Origin: Mangifera indica
Taxonomy: Eukaryota > Streptophyta > Magnoliopsida > Sapindales > Anacardiaceae
DNA: 64,000 bases
Assembly: GCF_011075055.1 (NCBI RefSeq)
Contig: NC_058144.1
Span: 17,289,807 to 17,353,806 of the forward strand
Reading direction: 5' to 3'
The notes beneath the pieces are model-generated. The model saw only the letters and a program-made list of their open reading frames with translations. It did not search any database and was not told the origin of the DNA. A program made the translations under genes and the position numbers. Positions 12,408 to 24,119 of this stretch are shown here, one piece after another; positions within the stretch are counted from its first letter, which is position 1, and every line of letters starts with the position of its first letter.

Positions 12408-14050
12408 ATTTTTTCCTCTTACTAGGATTTCGACCTTAGAATCCATTGGAAATAGCTCAAGATGATTTTCTCTCATAGTCTATTCCATCTCTCAAGTGGT
12501 TTTCTCAACTTTGTGATTCCTCTACAATACTTTGACAAATGGGATCTATTGGTGCCTTAGTTATTTAATCCTCTTATCTAGGATCTAAATCGAGTCCTTA
12601 GACAATTATACCTCTTTAGTCTTTAACACATGAGGGGGATCACTTATATACTTAGTTAATGATAAGACATGGAATACATCATGAATACATTCCATACTCG
12701 TTGGTAACACAAGCTTATAAGTTGTCTTACTTACTCTTTTTACTATTTCATATAGGCCGATATACCTTGGAGCTAATTTGCCTTTACTTCTAAACCTCAT
12801 CATATGCTTGAAAAGGGTTACTCTAATGAAAACTCTTTCACCCATGCTAAATTTTAAGTTTTGACATTTTTTATCAGTATAGCTCTTTTATTGGTCTTAG
12901 TCTTACTTTATCCTTTGTCTGATTAACTACACATTCTCAACATTCTCTAAGTCAGCTCTTATCTAAAGTACTAAACCAAAATGTCTCTCTCACCCAACTT
13001 GTCCCAATGAAGACGAGAGCGACATCTTTTACCATAGGTGCTTCATAGGAAATCATTTGAATTGTCGTCTAGTAGTTATTATTATAGGTGAACATTACCA
13101 GGGTAACATCTCAGCCCAACTCACCTCATGATCCAAGATGTAGGCTCTTAACATGTCCTTTAACACTTGGTTGGTCTTTTCTAACTGACTATCTCTTTGT
13201 AGTTAGTAGGTTGTGCTGAATGCTAGATTGGTACTTAATGACCAATGCAAATGTCTTCAAAAAATTGGCTTGGTCTAATAAAATGGTCTTAGGTACTCCA
13301 TATAGTCTAAAAATCTTTCTCATATACAACTTTCCTAACTAATCTGTAAGGGTGGTGTTATTAATGGGTAGGAAATGTGCTATCTTGGTTAGCCTGTCTA
13401 CTATCACCCAAAGTGTATTGTAACCACCTTGAGTCCTTGGGAGTCCAACTATGAAATCCATGGAGATGTCCACTTCCATTCAAGAACACTCAAAGGTTGA
13501 AGTAAACTTGATGGTCTTTGGTGTTTAGTCTTAATCTATTGGTACGTGAGACATTTAGCAACATGCACAACTATATCTCTTTTCATACTGGGCCATAAGA
13601 AACTCCACTTCAAATCTTAATACATGTTTACACCTCTAGGGTAGATTGTGTAAAGGGAGTTGTGAGCTTTTGTTATAATCCTATGTTTGAGTTCACCTTT
13701 TAAAAGAACATATACTCTATCTCTAAATTTGAGGACACCATCAATCACTTTAAATTATGGTTTAATGTTGTTTGAGACTTTTTAAACTTTGTTCTTATAG
13801 CCATCATCTTGATTTTGAGCTGTCTTGATATTTTCCATTATAGTGGACTTAATCAAAACCTCATCCTTAACTTAATCTATGTCTATTTGAATCTCTCTTT
13901 GAATTGTCAACAGTGATAGAAACATTTTTCTGCTAAGGACATGTGTGACAACGTTGGCTTTACTAGTACTCAATGTCATAGTTATAGTTTTTTGCTAACT
14001 CGAGTCATCTCTTATATTGTATGCTAAAATCTTTTTGAGTGAAGAAGTAC
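12408..14050 (-). pseudogene. Gypsy-A integrase with chromodomain-like tail
   Basis: The integrase would insert the cDNA into the genome. Read leftward on the minus strand, pieces of the catalytic core survive around 13000-13500, including a segment reading EKTNQVLKDMLRAYILD near 13160-13210 that carries the conserved glutamate. The best open stretch, 12606-12845, reads GERVFIRVTLFKHMMRFRSK, then KLAPRYIGLYEIV, and IHDVFHVLSLTKYISDPPHV, the typical C-terminal part of plant gypsy integrases. After its stop, words such as IPFVKVL and TTWEME at about 12470-12550 resemble the chromodomain seen in Tekay-type elements. Numerous stops and indels are present. Confidence 0.75.
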
Positions 14051-15230
14051 CTAGGGCCTTTATGTTCAGTGTACATATTGTATCTTACCCTTTATAAGTA
14101 GTGTCTCTAAATCTTTAAGTTGAACACTACTATTGCCAATTCTAAGTCATGTGTGATGTATCTAATACTGAAGTCTTTTAATTGTTTTGAGGTGTATGCT
14201 ATCACCTTGCCTTTTTGTATTAGAACTGCTCCCAATCCACCATTAGACACATTTTTGTAAAGGTCATATTCAACTCCCTCATCGAGAAAGGCTAACATTG
14301 GAGTAAAAGTTTGGCTCTTTTTCAGCTTTTGGAAACTTTTTTCACACAAATCTACCCACTAGAACTAAGTTTCTTTCTTTATGAGAGGTCTAGCTAACTT
14401 GACAAATCCGTCAACAAATTACTGATAGTTTCTTGCTAAACTTAGAAAACTGAGAACCTTTTTTACTGTCTTTGGCCTCTACTAGTCTATTAGTACCTTG
14501 ATCTAACTCAAGTCCACCGATATCCCCTTTACTTATACTTTATGCCCCAAAAGGTTACTCGATCGAGCCAAAATTCACACTTAGTGAATTTAGCATACAA
14601 CTGTTTCTCTCTTAACCTTTGCAGTGTAATCCTCAAGGATTAGTCAAGCTCCTTATTATTCCTAAAATGCACCAAGATGTTGTCCATGAAAACCATTATG
14701 AACTTATCTAGGTAGTCATGGAATACTTTGTTCATAAAATTCATAAACACTACGGAGGCACTCGTTAGTCCAAACGACATTACAACAAACTTGAAATATC
14801 TATACCTTATCCAAAAAGCTATTTTGGGAATATCTTACTCAGCTACTCTTACCTGATGGTAGCTAAATCTCAAGTCTATTTTTGAGAACACAACTGGACC
14901 CCTTAACTAGTCGAACAAATCATTAATTATGGGTAATAAATACTTATTCTTAATGGTCACCTAGTTAAGCTTTCAGTAGTCAATGCACATTCTTATACAC
15001 CTATCTTTTTTTTTTAATGAATTAAATGGGAGTTCTCTAAGAAGAGTGACTTGGTTTAATGAACTAATTCTCAAATTGTTCATAGAGCTGCTTTTTTAAC
15101 TCTTGTAGCTCAACTGAAGCCACTCTATAAAGTGTTTTGGAAATAAGTGTTATGTCTAGTGCTAGTTCAATGCTAAATTCAATCTTTCATTCTGGAGCTA
15201 GACCTTGTAACTCTTTTGGGAAAATATTTG
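14051..15230 (-). pseudogene. Gypsy-A reverse transcriptase and RNase H, broken
   Basis: Minus-strand translation shows the RT lead-in (VELQELKKQLYEQFEN...FIKPS) near 15060-15130, and RT thumb words ([19 protein letters not shown], then FLSLARNYQ.FVDGFVKLARPL) near 14390-14620. RNase H follows at 14107-14349, with LAFLDEGVEYDLYKNVSNGG then LGAVLIQKGKVIAYTSKQLK. The first acidic residue of RNase H, normally DAS, is replaced (KNVS). The RT active-site region is disrupted by stops. Order and spacing are normal for gypsy pol. Confidence 0.75.
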
Positions 15231-15790
15231 GAAACTTTTGAACCACTGACGTCTATTTATACTTAGGCCTGATTTTGCTTTACTGATTATATAAGCTAGG
15301 AAACCTATGCAACCCTTACTTAGCATATTTCTTACTTTCATGGCACTAACCAATACGCTCTTGACACACCCTTCACTGAACTCAAACTAATCTTTATTTC
15401 TTAGGTTAAATTGGACCTTCTTGTATCGATAATCTATTTTAGCTCCATTTATCTTTAGAAAGTCCATCCTAAGGATCATGTCAAAATTTGGCATCTCGAA
15501 TACTATCAAGTTCATGAGTAGCTATCTACCTGGATGTCAATAGTCTGCTCTAATATTATTTCCTCATTGATTACTCTCCCCTATCTGGTAACTCTATTTT
15601 AACCTTGTCAATCACTTTAACTAATTGTACTTCTAGTATGTCTACCAAACTCCTGGTTATGAAATAATGTGTAGCATCGCAATTAGTTAGAATGTAAATA
15701 AGAGTATTAAGGAAAGAAATTTAACTGGTGACTACTATTGGGTTGGCCTATGTTAGCCTCTAAGTGATGGTGAAGACTTTGGCAGTGGTT
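15231..15790 (-). pseudogene. Gypsy-A protease region, decayed
   Basis: Lies between the gag zinc knuckle and RT, where the aspartic protease belongs. Only scattered similarity remains (for example a stretch ending in KELQGLAPE near 15190-15220 that leads into RT). I could not see a clear catalytic DSG triad. Confidence 0.45.
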
Positions 15791-17050
15791 TCCCCAACTA
15801 GATGCTTAATTCAGGTTAGGGCCATTAGACACCATATGGCTATGTGTCTTTGCTGAGTGCAGTAGTAGTAGACTGTCTATCCTATCAAGCATTCCTCCCT
15901 ATGAGGTATATCGTATTTCTAACAGGTTAAAATCTTTGGAACTCTCTATTTTTTATTGCTTTTTTAACCTCTATTGTTACATCCAACCTAAAAGGGTTTT
16001 TTCCTATTTTTCTCTTAAAAATGACCCCTTTGGATAAGGCGTTGCTATTGTTCACCTACCTTCGTGGCACTGGTGCTAGAATTAAGGATAATGGAGACAC
16101 TGTTTGGGTAAAACTCTAACCATACATCCTTTTGACCAAGACCTCTACTTTCAATATTTTGCTCAAAGCCTTACTATATGTTCTGGGTGGTACTGCTTCT
16201 ATCATGACATCTCAGACTATAGATGGATTAAGCCCATAGACAAATTTCTCTATTTGTCACCTCTCGTTACTAGCTATCTTTAAGGCATACCTTGCCAAAT
16301 AATTAAATTTGGTCAAGTATTCCTTTACTGTGTCCGTGCCCTAGGTCAATATGAGGAACTCCTAAGCTCTAATATAGGTCACATTAATTCTACTATATTT
16401 TACCTCAAATCTTCTAAACACGAACCAAGACATCTCTGAGGCTTGGGTCATCTCTTTGACTAGGTTCCACCAAGTCCTAGCACTAGACTTTAGGAAGTAG
16501 GTGGCACATCTAACTTTCTCCCAATCAATCATATAAAACAAGACCTTAACACTTTTTACTAACTCAAGCCACTCCTTAATTCCGATCCAATACTTGGCAC
16601 TGAAGCTAGTACATACTAGGCAAGTTAAAGATGAGATGCAATTAGGCCTTGGTTGAGGTTACTGCTACTGGTACTATGGATGCTAAAGTCACCTCCACTG
16701 ATCCTTGTGCCTATGGCAAGAGTATTGGTGTTGACTCACTAACCTAAGCTAGAACACCTCCTTGTTCCTTAAACATCTTATTGAAGATATTTTTGACATC
16801 ATGAGCACTCATTTTGGCTCTTTTAGAGGCTTTTTACTTGGGTATTTCAGGTGTTCGTTTTGGTTCTTTTTATTTTCCTTAAAACTCACTTGTTAGTTTG
16901 CATAATAACGTAGCAGATACATATAAACTATACTTACAGTGATCGATTGTAGGTGCAGTCAATGTGGCAAAAGGGACTTACATTCCTTTTTACTAGACTA
17001 TACAATTTTTTTTTGAAAAATATTTTTTATTTTCAAGAACATTTTTGAGT
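15791..17050 (-). pseudogene. Gypsy-A gag with zinc knuckle, broken
   Basis: The nucleocapsid/capsid precursor. On the minus strand around 16270-16400 the words EFLILTQ-like, GTDTVKEYLTKFNYLARYAL and WQIEKFVYGLNPSI appear, matching the retrotransposon gag domain of chromoviruses. A degraded CCHC knuckle (YYCTQQRHIAIWC) lies near 15820-15870. Stops and indels are frequent. The start probably lay near 16830, where 'atgagtgctcatgatgtc'-like minus-strand sequence is seen, but the start is uncertain. Confidence 0.7.
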
Positions 17051-17062
17051 TCTCAAAACCAT

Positions 17063-17077
17063 GCTCTTATACCAACT
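17063..17077 (-). other. Gypsy-A primer binding site
   Basis: Directly inside the 5' LTR, the minus strand reads AGT then TGGTATAAGAGCATGG. This differs by one base from TGGTATCAGAGC, the site complementary to the initiator tRNA-Met 3' end that many plant LTR elements use to prime minus-strand synthesis. Confidence 0.8.
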
Positions 17078-19301
17078 TGTAACACCTCCCTTTAGAAATA
17101 CTGCCCTCCAAAGAAAAGTGTTACTAGATTGACTATTAGAGCACATCATTTAATAAAATTCATACAATATAATAAATATTTGAGTAAAACTTCTTTACTA
17201 AAATAGTTAGAAATTGTACTAAAATACCTTTATATGAAAACTAGTCTGGAAGCATATCAAAAGATGTTTTTCAAATCAAAATCATTAATAATATATCATC
17301 TAGCATAACAACTAGAATAAAATTGAATGTAAATAAGAATTTGGAAGATGACGAAACTACCTTCCAACTTTACACCCTCTGACCACCACTTGTCCCATAG
17401 CTATCACGATCATTTGTACCTATACACAAAAAGATAAGGGGATGAGTGATAAGCATTCAATAAATAAGAGATTCTAACTAATATGAAATCTCTTAAATTC
17501 TACAAAATGCCCTCGATTCTAAACTTTGTCATCTAGAGTTAGCATTAAACTTTATACTGAACTAGTGCTCATATTGTACTTTAGGGTTAACCAGGCTATA
17601 TATCTAACACTTGGGTCAAATTACATCCCTACTTGGTCACAAAGGAATCATTCCCTCCTAATTCCTATCTAAAGTGATGCAGTTAAACTTAGTAAAAGTA
17701 TCTGAATCTAGAAGTTGTACTATAAATAAATACTAGGTTGATTGGTCTAGATCAAATACAAGGATTTAACACCTTAGCCATGTGAGTTCTCTTTGATTTC
17801 CTAACTCTGTTGTACTCTAACTAAGCTCTATTGCAAATGTTACCCTACTACAAACCTAGTGTCAAGAACTGTTATTCATAGTACCCCTTTGTAATGATCT
17901 TAGAATGATTAGCTTACTTACTTCTTTTTAGCTTCCACTTAACTAATGGCTCGTGCCTCTATGTACTTTCATTGATTAGCACAAGAGGTACTACAGAGTA
18001 CTATAAAGGTTTAGTTTATCACTCGAGACGACCCTTCTCTCTCTAGCCTAGTTTTTAAGTCAAATTTTCTTTTCTGCCCTTTATACAAAGGCATATACCT
18101 AGCTACTATTTGCCTTTAACTATTCTTTCCCTGTGACAATTATCTATTTCCCATTGTTTATAGACACATAGGCGTGTGTCATCCTATACACAATCATGTA
18201 TATTTAAAACTATTACTTCTTTACTCTTTTCTAACAAGGCTACATCACAAGGGTAGTTAGGTCAATTTACTTTTCTATTAAGTCATAATGAAATTATGTA
18301 CTGAAGGTCTACATATCCTAGATGATCAACAATTGGTTAGCTACATACGATAGTTATCGAAGTATATAAAAAACCTAACCCAAAGTCTGATGATCGTACA
18401 CATAGACGTGTGTCCCATACTTCATGACTATGTGTCGATTCTACAATTTAGAAATAGCCTTGGAAACATACCCTAATTGTTTTCTATAGGTTTGTTTTAC
18501 AACCAGGCATACACACAAATGTTTACCATGCATTTTTATTTAAGAAATATCATCATGCAAGATCCGAAACAACAATAAACTTATTTAAGGTTTTCTTATG
18601 CCATTACTCTTTCATTCCTAGGTGAATAATGCAAAAGAGACTAGATCAACATGTAACAATATCAATCGAGAATTCAAGAGAACCATCATATATTCCCATG
18701 CATATCAAGACTCCAACATAATCACCATGGTATCATTGATCTCATACATATAATTTAAGTAATAACATTGTTGGCACACAAATATCTCTTTCACTTTAAT
18801 TCTTTTTCAACATAACTAATCACACAATCATGTTCACGTATATTTTGATAACAAAGGTCAGGTTTGATCAATGAACAATAACAAAATATGTTTAGATCAC
18901 AAGGGTAGGTCCTACTTACCTTGTTTTTACAGAATTTTCATGCATGAATAACCTTCATTCTTTTTAGATTTGCCAACAATTAGGTTGTCAAGGAACACAA
19001 TCAGAACTACCACCAAGAAGTCAGATTATGAGTATTTGGGTACTATGCTTTTCCTATGGTTTTTAGGCTCTATGGTTTTTAAAATTACCCTTTATAAACT
19101 AATTCTACACTACAAATGTGTCATTTTAAATTTTAACTAAACACTTAATCAGCTTATCCAGCTTACGTAGCGAGGACACACGGGCGTGCCCTCCTCCACA
19201 CATGTTCATGTGTCACGAAAATATAAACTTTGAATTTTCAACTCATGCTGACACTAGCAAAAAGGCTATACTACCCTTGAGACGTACTTGTAGGTGTTAC
19301 A
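17078..19301 (-). repeat. Gypsy-A 5' LTR
   Basis: The plus strand reads 'tgtaacacctccctttagaa' to 'cttgtaggtgttaca', about 2224 bp, in parallel with 10108-12407. Since the primer site is on its left side, this is the 5' LTR of a minus-strand element. Confidence 0.87.
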
Positions 19302-19394
19302 ACATCCTTAGAAGTTTGTACTATCACTTACGACAACTCATTAAACACTTAGCATATTTCCTTTCAATTTAGTATTTTTTATATATCATGCATT
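19302..19394 (-). repeat. Possible start of a gypsy LTR, cut by insertions
   Basis: The sequence 'acatccttagaagtttgtac' resembles the left edge of minus-sense gypsy LTRs ('aacatccctagaagtactac'). With 'gacta' before Gypsy-A, it suggests Gypsy-A inserted a few bases inside the edge of the LTR that resumes at 19978. The match is short. Confidence 0.35.
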
Positions 19395-19977
19395 TGTAGG
19401 GAATTTGTAGCCTTCGGTTAGTGGAATAAAAATTTCAAATTGAATTAACCAAACAAAAATATCGCAAAAGCCCTTTTCTGGATTGCCCTCGTAGTAAGAT
19501 GAATGCACAAGATAAAATTATACACATAAGGTGTTTTTGTTGATATATCCATAGATAACTCCATCAACTTTCTTTCATGGCGGGAAGTCATACTTTTAGA
19601 ATCAAGTGTACGCTTACTTCTTGATATCCATACAAAACAACAACAATGGAGGTTTGACTATGATCAAGGCTTACTACAACCTGAGGACAGTTTATTTATG
19701 CGTGAGAGGGATAGATAATATTTCTCACAATGACTAGGGCTATTTTCTTATATTATTAATAATTAAAAAAAAAAGATGTAAGAAATAATGTGTTTATATA
19801 TACATATTTAGAGATTTCTTTCCCATGATTTTTGGTATTATCTAAAATCATAGGAAGTCCCATAATTTTTGAAGTTATCCATAGATCATGGGAAAATAGG
19901 AATTATGATAAACTTATCCTAATCCATTCAAATTTCAATTTAAATTTATTCAGATTTGAATTAATCCAATCCTAACA
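19395..19977 (-). repeat. Short solo copia-type LTR, minus sense
   Basis: Read on the minus strand it starts TGTTAGGATTGGATTAATTC and ends 'ggctacaaattccctaca', about 583 bp with TG...CA ends. The end resembles the end of the copia LTR at 3913-6225. No primer site or polypurine tract is adjacent, so it is most simply a solo LTR. The 5-bp flanks (gcatt and cttat) do not match, so the boundary or the TSD has decayed. Confidence 0.5.
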
Positions 19978-22309
19978 CTTATAAATAATTGTTATAAAAC
20001 TTTGAATAATCATCATTTATTAATTTAGAAAAAATGACCAAAATGACCTTATTAAAACATTTGTCAAAAACGTACAAAAATGCCATAAAATATAAAATAT
20101 GAGTTGAAAGAGTTATACTATATGACCAAATACATAAATGGAAAATTGTCATGAAATATAAATAATGCAAGCTGAATGACAAAAATGCCCTTGTTGTTCT
20201 ACCCTCACTAACCACCACTCGTTCCACAGCCATTGCGATGCCCTACACCTACACATATAAAAATAGGGGAGTAACTAATAAAACACTCAGTAAGTAGAGA
20301 TTTTGCCATTAATATCCCCAAAATACCCTTGGTCTTGACATATGCTATCTCTATCATCCGGAGTTGATATTAAACTCCCTTGAAGATGTTGATGGGTTAT
20401 AAGTATCAACTCTATGCTCCTACTATACTTTAGGGAATGTCTAGGTTGTATGTCATAACTCTCTTTGTGAACTATGTCTCGCTCGATCACTAAAGAACCA
20501 CTCCTTGATTTCCTTTCTATTGTGACCATACTAAACTCAATAGAAGCGTTTAAATCTAAAACATTGTAACTGAAACTGTATACTATATCGATTAGTTTAA
20601 ATTGAATATAAGGATTTAACACCTTGGCCATGTCAACTATCTCTTTGTTCCACTATACCAAACTATATCTCAATTAAACTCTACTACAAGTAAGTACCCC
20701 ATTGAGGGTTTAATGTCCTATTATGGACATGTCCTACTATGAGTGGTGTAAGGAATATGTACTTATGTTCTCTCTTTGTAGCAATCTTATGATGTCTAGC
20801 ATGCACGTATCTCAAGCCTCAATTCAACTTGGCTCACTCTTGTTTCCACTTAAAATGTATCTCATGCCATTCTATAACTTAACTTTTAGGCACATAGGGT
20901 ACCACTGCGTACCCTAAATCTCTTCATTAACAGTCAAGATAACTAGATCTTTAGCCTAAGTCTTTTTCTCTTTTCTTTATTTTGCCTTAAACACATAGAT
21001 GTGTCTCTTGACATAGAGAGGTATGTCCTTTTAACTCATACTCGACTATCTACCAATGTGGCATCTCTCTGTGTGTTAATTTCTTATACACACAGACGTC
21101 TACCTAGACTAACAAGGGCGTTTTCCCTTTTACGTATTTATTCTATTTTCCTTATATATTCCCTTTTAAATCACACTACTTCTCAAGCATATTTTGGTCA
21201 TTTAACCTTACATACAATCGTGCTAAAGCTATATATAGGTAGTCCACATGTGTTAACTGATTACTAACCAATCAACAGTATTGATCAATCACTGGAATGT
21301 TAGAAAATGTAAACTAAATTTTAGTCATGCACACAATTGTGTGGTAACACAGGCGTGTGTCTCATACCATATGAGCATATGTTAATTCCAAAATCTAGAA
21401 AATGCTTAACTTGCACCCTAATTCAATCCATCCAAACACTACCTTTTCCCCAACAATCTAATACTCTACTAACATGATTTTATGACCAATATCATGAGCA
21501 TATTGATCCACAATAAGCCTACACATATTGTTGTAAGGTTGCACAAAAGAATGGCCTTGGAATCAAGATCATAGCATTATCAATCATTATTCTATACTCA
21601 TCTTCCAATCACTTATTCATTATCAAACATGCCAATGGATCATATCTTATGTTTCTGTTATCTCTAAGGGATTATCAATTAGTCATTACCACTATAAATA
21701 GTAGCACAAAAAAAAAAAAAAAGACATACTCATGGATTATGCCTACTTATGTTGTTTATTGAATTAATTACAACACATTATAGTTAATTCATCAGTTATA
21801 TTATAATAACATTATATTTTTTTCATCATGGATCATTTAAATACCAAAGTAAGGTAAACCTACTAAGAAAAGCAAAGTGCAAGGGTAAGTTTTCTTCTTA
21901 CTAAATGATCACCATTTCTTACCTTCAGAAATGCCATTGGAAGTGACCAAATAAAGGTCGGTGGATCAGACTCTAATCTCACTCTTTCTTTTGGGAGGTT
22001 CGTCTATTTATAGATTATGAATAATAATCCCTAATACACTGTAACATGCCATTTGCAAACTAAAATTGCGTTCAATATACACAAGCATATGTCTAAGGCA
22101 TACGGTTATGCATCATTTAAATTTGAAATTTTCGTGAAATCATCTTATCTAGTTGATGTGACAATGACACATGGGCATAGCCTCACTATGCATAGTTGTG
22201 TGTCACTGAAACATATACTTTGACTTTCAAATCACATTAATCCTTTAAATAATAATTAAACTCATTCATAAAAACTATTTTACCCTTGAGATGACCTGTG
22301 GGTGTTACA
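19978..22309 (-). repeat. Gypsy LTR, minus sense
   Basis: It parallels the Gypsy-A LTR in order: 'accaaaatgacctta', 'taggggagtaactaataaaacactcagtaag', 'actttagggaatgtctagg', 'ggatttaacaccttggccatg', 'gtgccttc'-like, 'gagatgacctgtgggtgttaca' at the right edge. The left end is replaced by the solo copia LTR. Decayed CACAC..GTGTG palindromes occur near 21335-21365. Small open frames at 20287-20631 and 21001-21267 lie inside this LTR and are not genes. Confidence 0.65.
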
Positions 22310-23354
22310 ATTGAATAGTATATTTTATTGCTCATGTTGATATTGTAAGTATGTTAAAAATGGATAATCTAATTTGGTTGCATGGTGTTTGTATAATATG
22401 AGATTATATTTAATGAGATATGTGAGATTATAATGTAACATGGTTTAGAGCATTGGCTTGTATTTTGGGCGATTTAAAAAAGCCTACATTGATTATAAAG
22501 TGTTAGAGATCTGTTATCATTACTGATGTGTGACTGAATTGAGTAGAGATAGTTAGAATTCATAGAAAGTTCGTTCCCCTAAAGGTAGCATAGAGTAAGT
22601 TTGTTCACCATAGGAGTGCCCAGTAAAAGTGTCTTATGATAGCCATGAATGTTTGTTTGGTATGGGACAAACAATTATTCATGGCTTCGTAAATTGAATG
22701 ATTTAGCTTAGGTACAAATGTAGAATGTGAACAACTAATCAATGTAGTGAGCACCTATTCTTATGCAATGAAAAATGACTAAAATACCCTACAAGGGATA
22801 AATATGAGTAAATAAAAAGAAAAGCCCTAAAGAAGGCTATTGACAATGGAAACCAATATGGGTTTGCCCAACTATATGGATGACAACATGGACCCCAATT
22901 GGAGTAGTTCTAAGTCAAAAATACTAATGATGCACCATAAGGTTTTTACTACCAAGTTGTGTCTGGTGTGTGTTCCACCAAGCTTAGTGTAATGTAGGTT
23001 GTTACTGAGCTATATGTAGTGTGACTTGTCACCAAGTTGTGTGCAATATGATGCATCACTTAGTTATATACAATGTAATGTAGCCATCGAACTGTGTGTA
23101 GTATGGTAATGAAAGCAACAAAGTTAGTCTATGTGACCATCTATATGACTTTACCTTAAGCCTGGGTGGCATATGTATAAGGTTCACTATTTAGTTGACA
23201 TTGGGGATGTCACATGATTTTACTTGACATCGGGGACATCACTTACATCATTTGATATGAGTCATTGGGGAAGACATTAAATGTGAAACTTAGGCACAAG
23301 GTGTCAAATTAATCGAATAGGCATTTAGTTACTAAGGGAACATTTGAAATACAA
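22310..23354 (+). repeat. Gypsy LTR-like sequence, plus sense, right end deleted
   Basis: It contains 'aggcacaaggtgtcaaatt' and 'cgaataggcatttagttac', which match the plus-sense LTR block at 9200-9245, so it is probably the partial 5' LTR of the element whose integrase tail follows. The junction at about 23340-23360 joins the middle of an LTR to the end of integrase, so almost the whole internal region has been deleted. A 27-bp minisatellite lies within it. Confidence 0.45.
22951..23113. repeat. Degenerate 27-bp minisatellite, about 6 units
   Basis: Six consecutive units of 26-28 bases begin with variants of 'accaagttgtgtg' (accaag, accaag, actgag, accaag, acttag, atcgaa) and end in 'gta(a)tg..tc'-like trinucleotides. 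The units diverge by roughly a third of positions. It sits at the place in the LTR where the other gypsy LTRs carry a 16-18-bp 'ctactgcgg' repeat. Confidence 0.7.
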
Positions 23355-23665
23355 GAGAACATGGACTATATTTTTGTTGTATTGCATGTTTCATCATTAT
23401 GCAAATATATTAGTGATCCTTCTTATGTTTTGATGACCAAGGAGATTCAATTGTCTAAGGACTTAAGTTATGATAAGAGACAGGTTTAGATCCTAGATAG
23501 AAGGATTAAACAACTAAGGAATTCAGAGATTCCCTTAGTCAAGGTGCTTTGAAGAATCCATAAAGTTTATGAGACTACCTAAAAGATAGAGTAGTTTGAG
23601 AAAGAAGTATCACGAGCTATTTCCAATGAATTTTGGAGACAAAATTCTAATAAGGAGAGAGGAAT
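23355..23665 (+). pseudogene. Gypsy integrase C-terminus with chromodomain-like end
   Basis: The plus-strand translation reads NMDYIFVVLHVSSLCKYISD, then LSKDLSYDKRQV, RNSEIPLVKVL and finally SNEFWRQNSNKERG before the LTR. These are the words of the Tekay-type integrase tail (same region as 12470-12700 in Gypsy-A), with several stops. The upstream integrase, RT and gag are missing. The 3' LTR follows at once at 23666. Confidence 0.72.
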
Positions 23666-24119
23666 TGTTACACCTACAGGTACATGCTAAGGGCAAAATA
23701 GTATTTATATATGATTTTAATTAACGTATGAATGATATTTTATGATTTTGAAGTCAAAGTTTGAGTTTTGGGTGACATACGATTATGTATAGAGAGGTCA
23801 TGTCTATGTGTCACTACCATGTTAGTTAGATAAGCAGATTCTATATAAAAATTTAAATTGTATGACACATAACCGTGTATGGGTGGTTCACGCCCATGTG
23901 TGACGTTACACGGATTTAGTTTAAATAGGGCATGATACTACATTTCTGGGATATTATTTTCCTAACCCTAAATACATGATTTTACTAGAAAGGATTGAGA
24001 GATTTATAGCTTGAATATCTGGCTTTTGTTAATGACTCTAATGATGTTCACTAGTGATCTAGGCGATAACATTAGTAGAAAGAAGAAAGCCTAACCACCA
24101 GGTAAGTGGGATGTCTTTC
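23666..24119 (+). repeat. 3' LTR of the broken gypsy element, part 1
   Basis: It starts 'tgttacacctacaggtacatg', the reverse complement of the right edge of the minus-sense LTRs, directly after the integrase tail. It contains CACAC...GTGTG-like palindromes at 23776-23810 and 23862-23915. It is interrupted by Gypsy-B at 24120 and resumes at 32836. Confidence 0.68.

Larger units (their letters stand above)
10108..19301 (-). mobile_element. Gypsy-A: full-length, decayed Ty3/gypsy (chromovirus-like) element
   Basis: A 9.2-kb minus-strand element with two LTRs of about 2.2-2.3 kb, a tRNA-Met-type primer site beside the right (5') LTR, and degenerate gag, protease, RT, RNase H and integrase regions in the normal gypsy order from right to left. 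A perfect 5-bp TSD, acatc, flanks it (10103-10107 and 19302-19306). Long LTRs and an integrase tail with chromodomain-like wording point to the Tekay/Del group of chromoviruses; that lineage call is an inference. The two LTRs differ at roughly one base in eight or nine over their first 200 bases by eye, so this is an old insertion. All frames carry many stops. Confidence 0.88.

Noticed and set aside
20287..20631. A 114-codon open frame on the minus strand
   Set aside because: It lies within a gypsy LTR and aligns with non-coding parts of the other LTRs.
22951..23113. Regularly spaced ~27-bp repeats that could suggest a CRISPR array
   Set aside because: The units are contiguous with no spacers, degenerate, and within plant LTR DNA.
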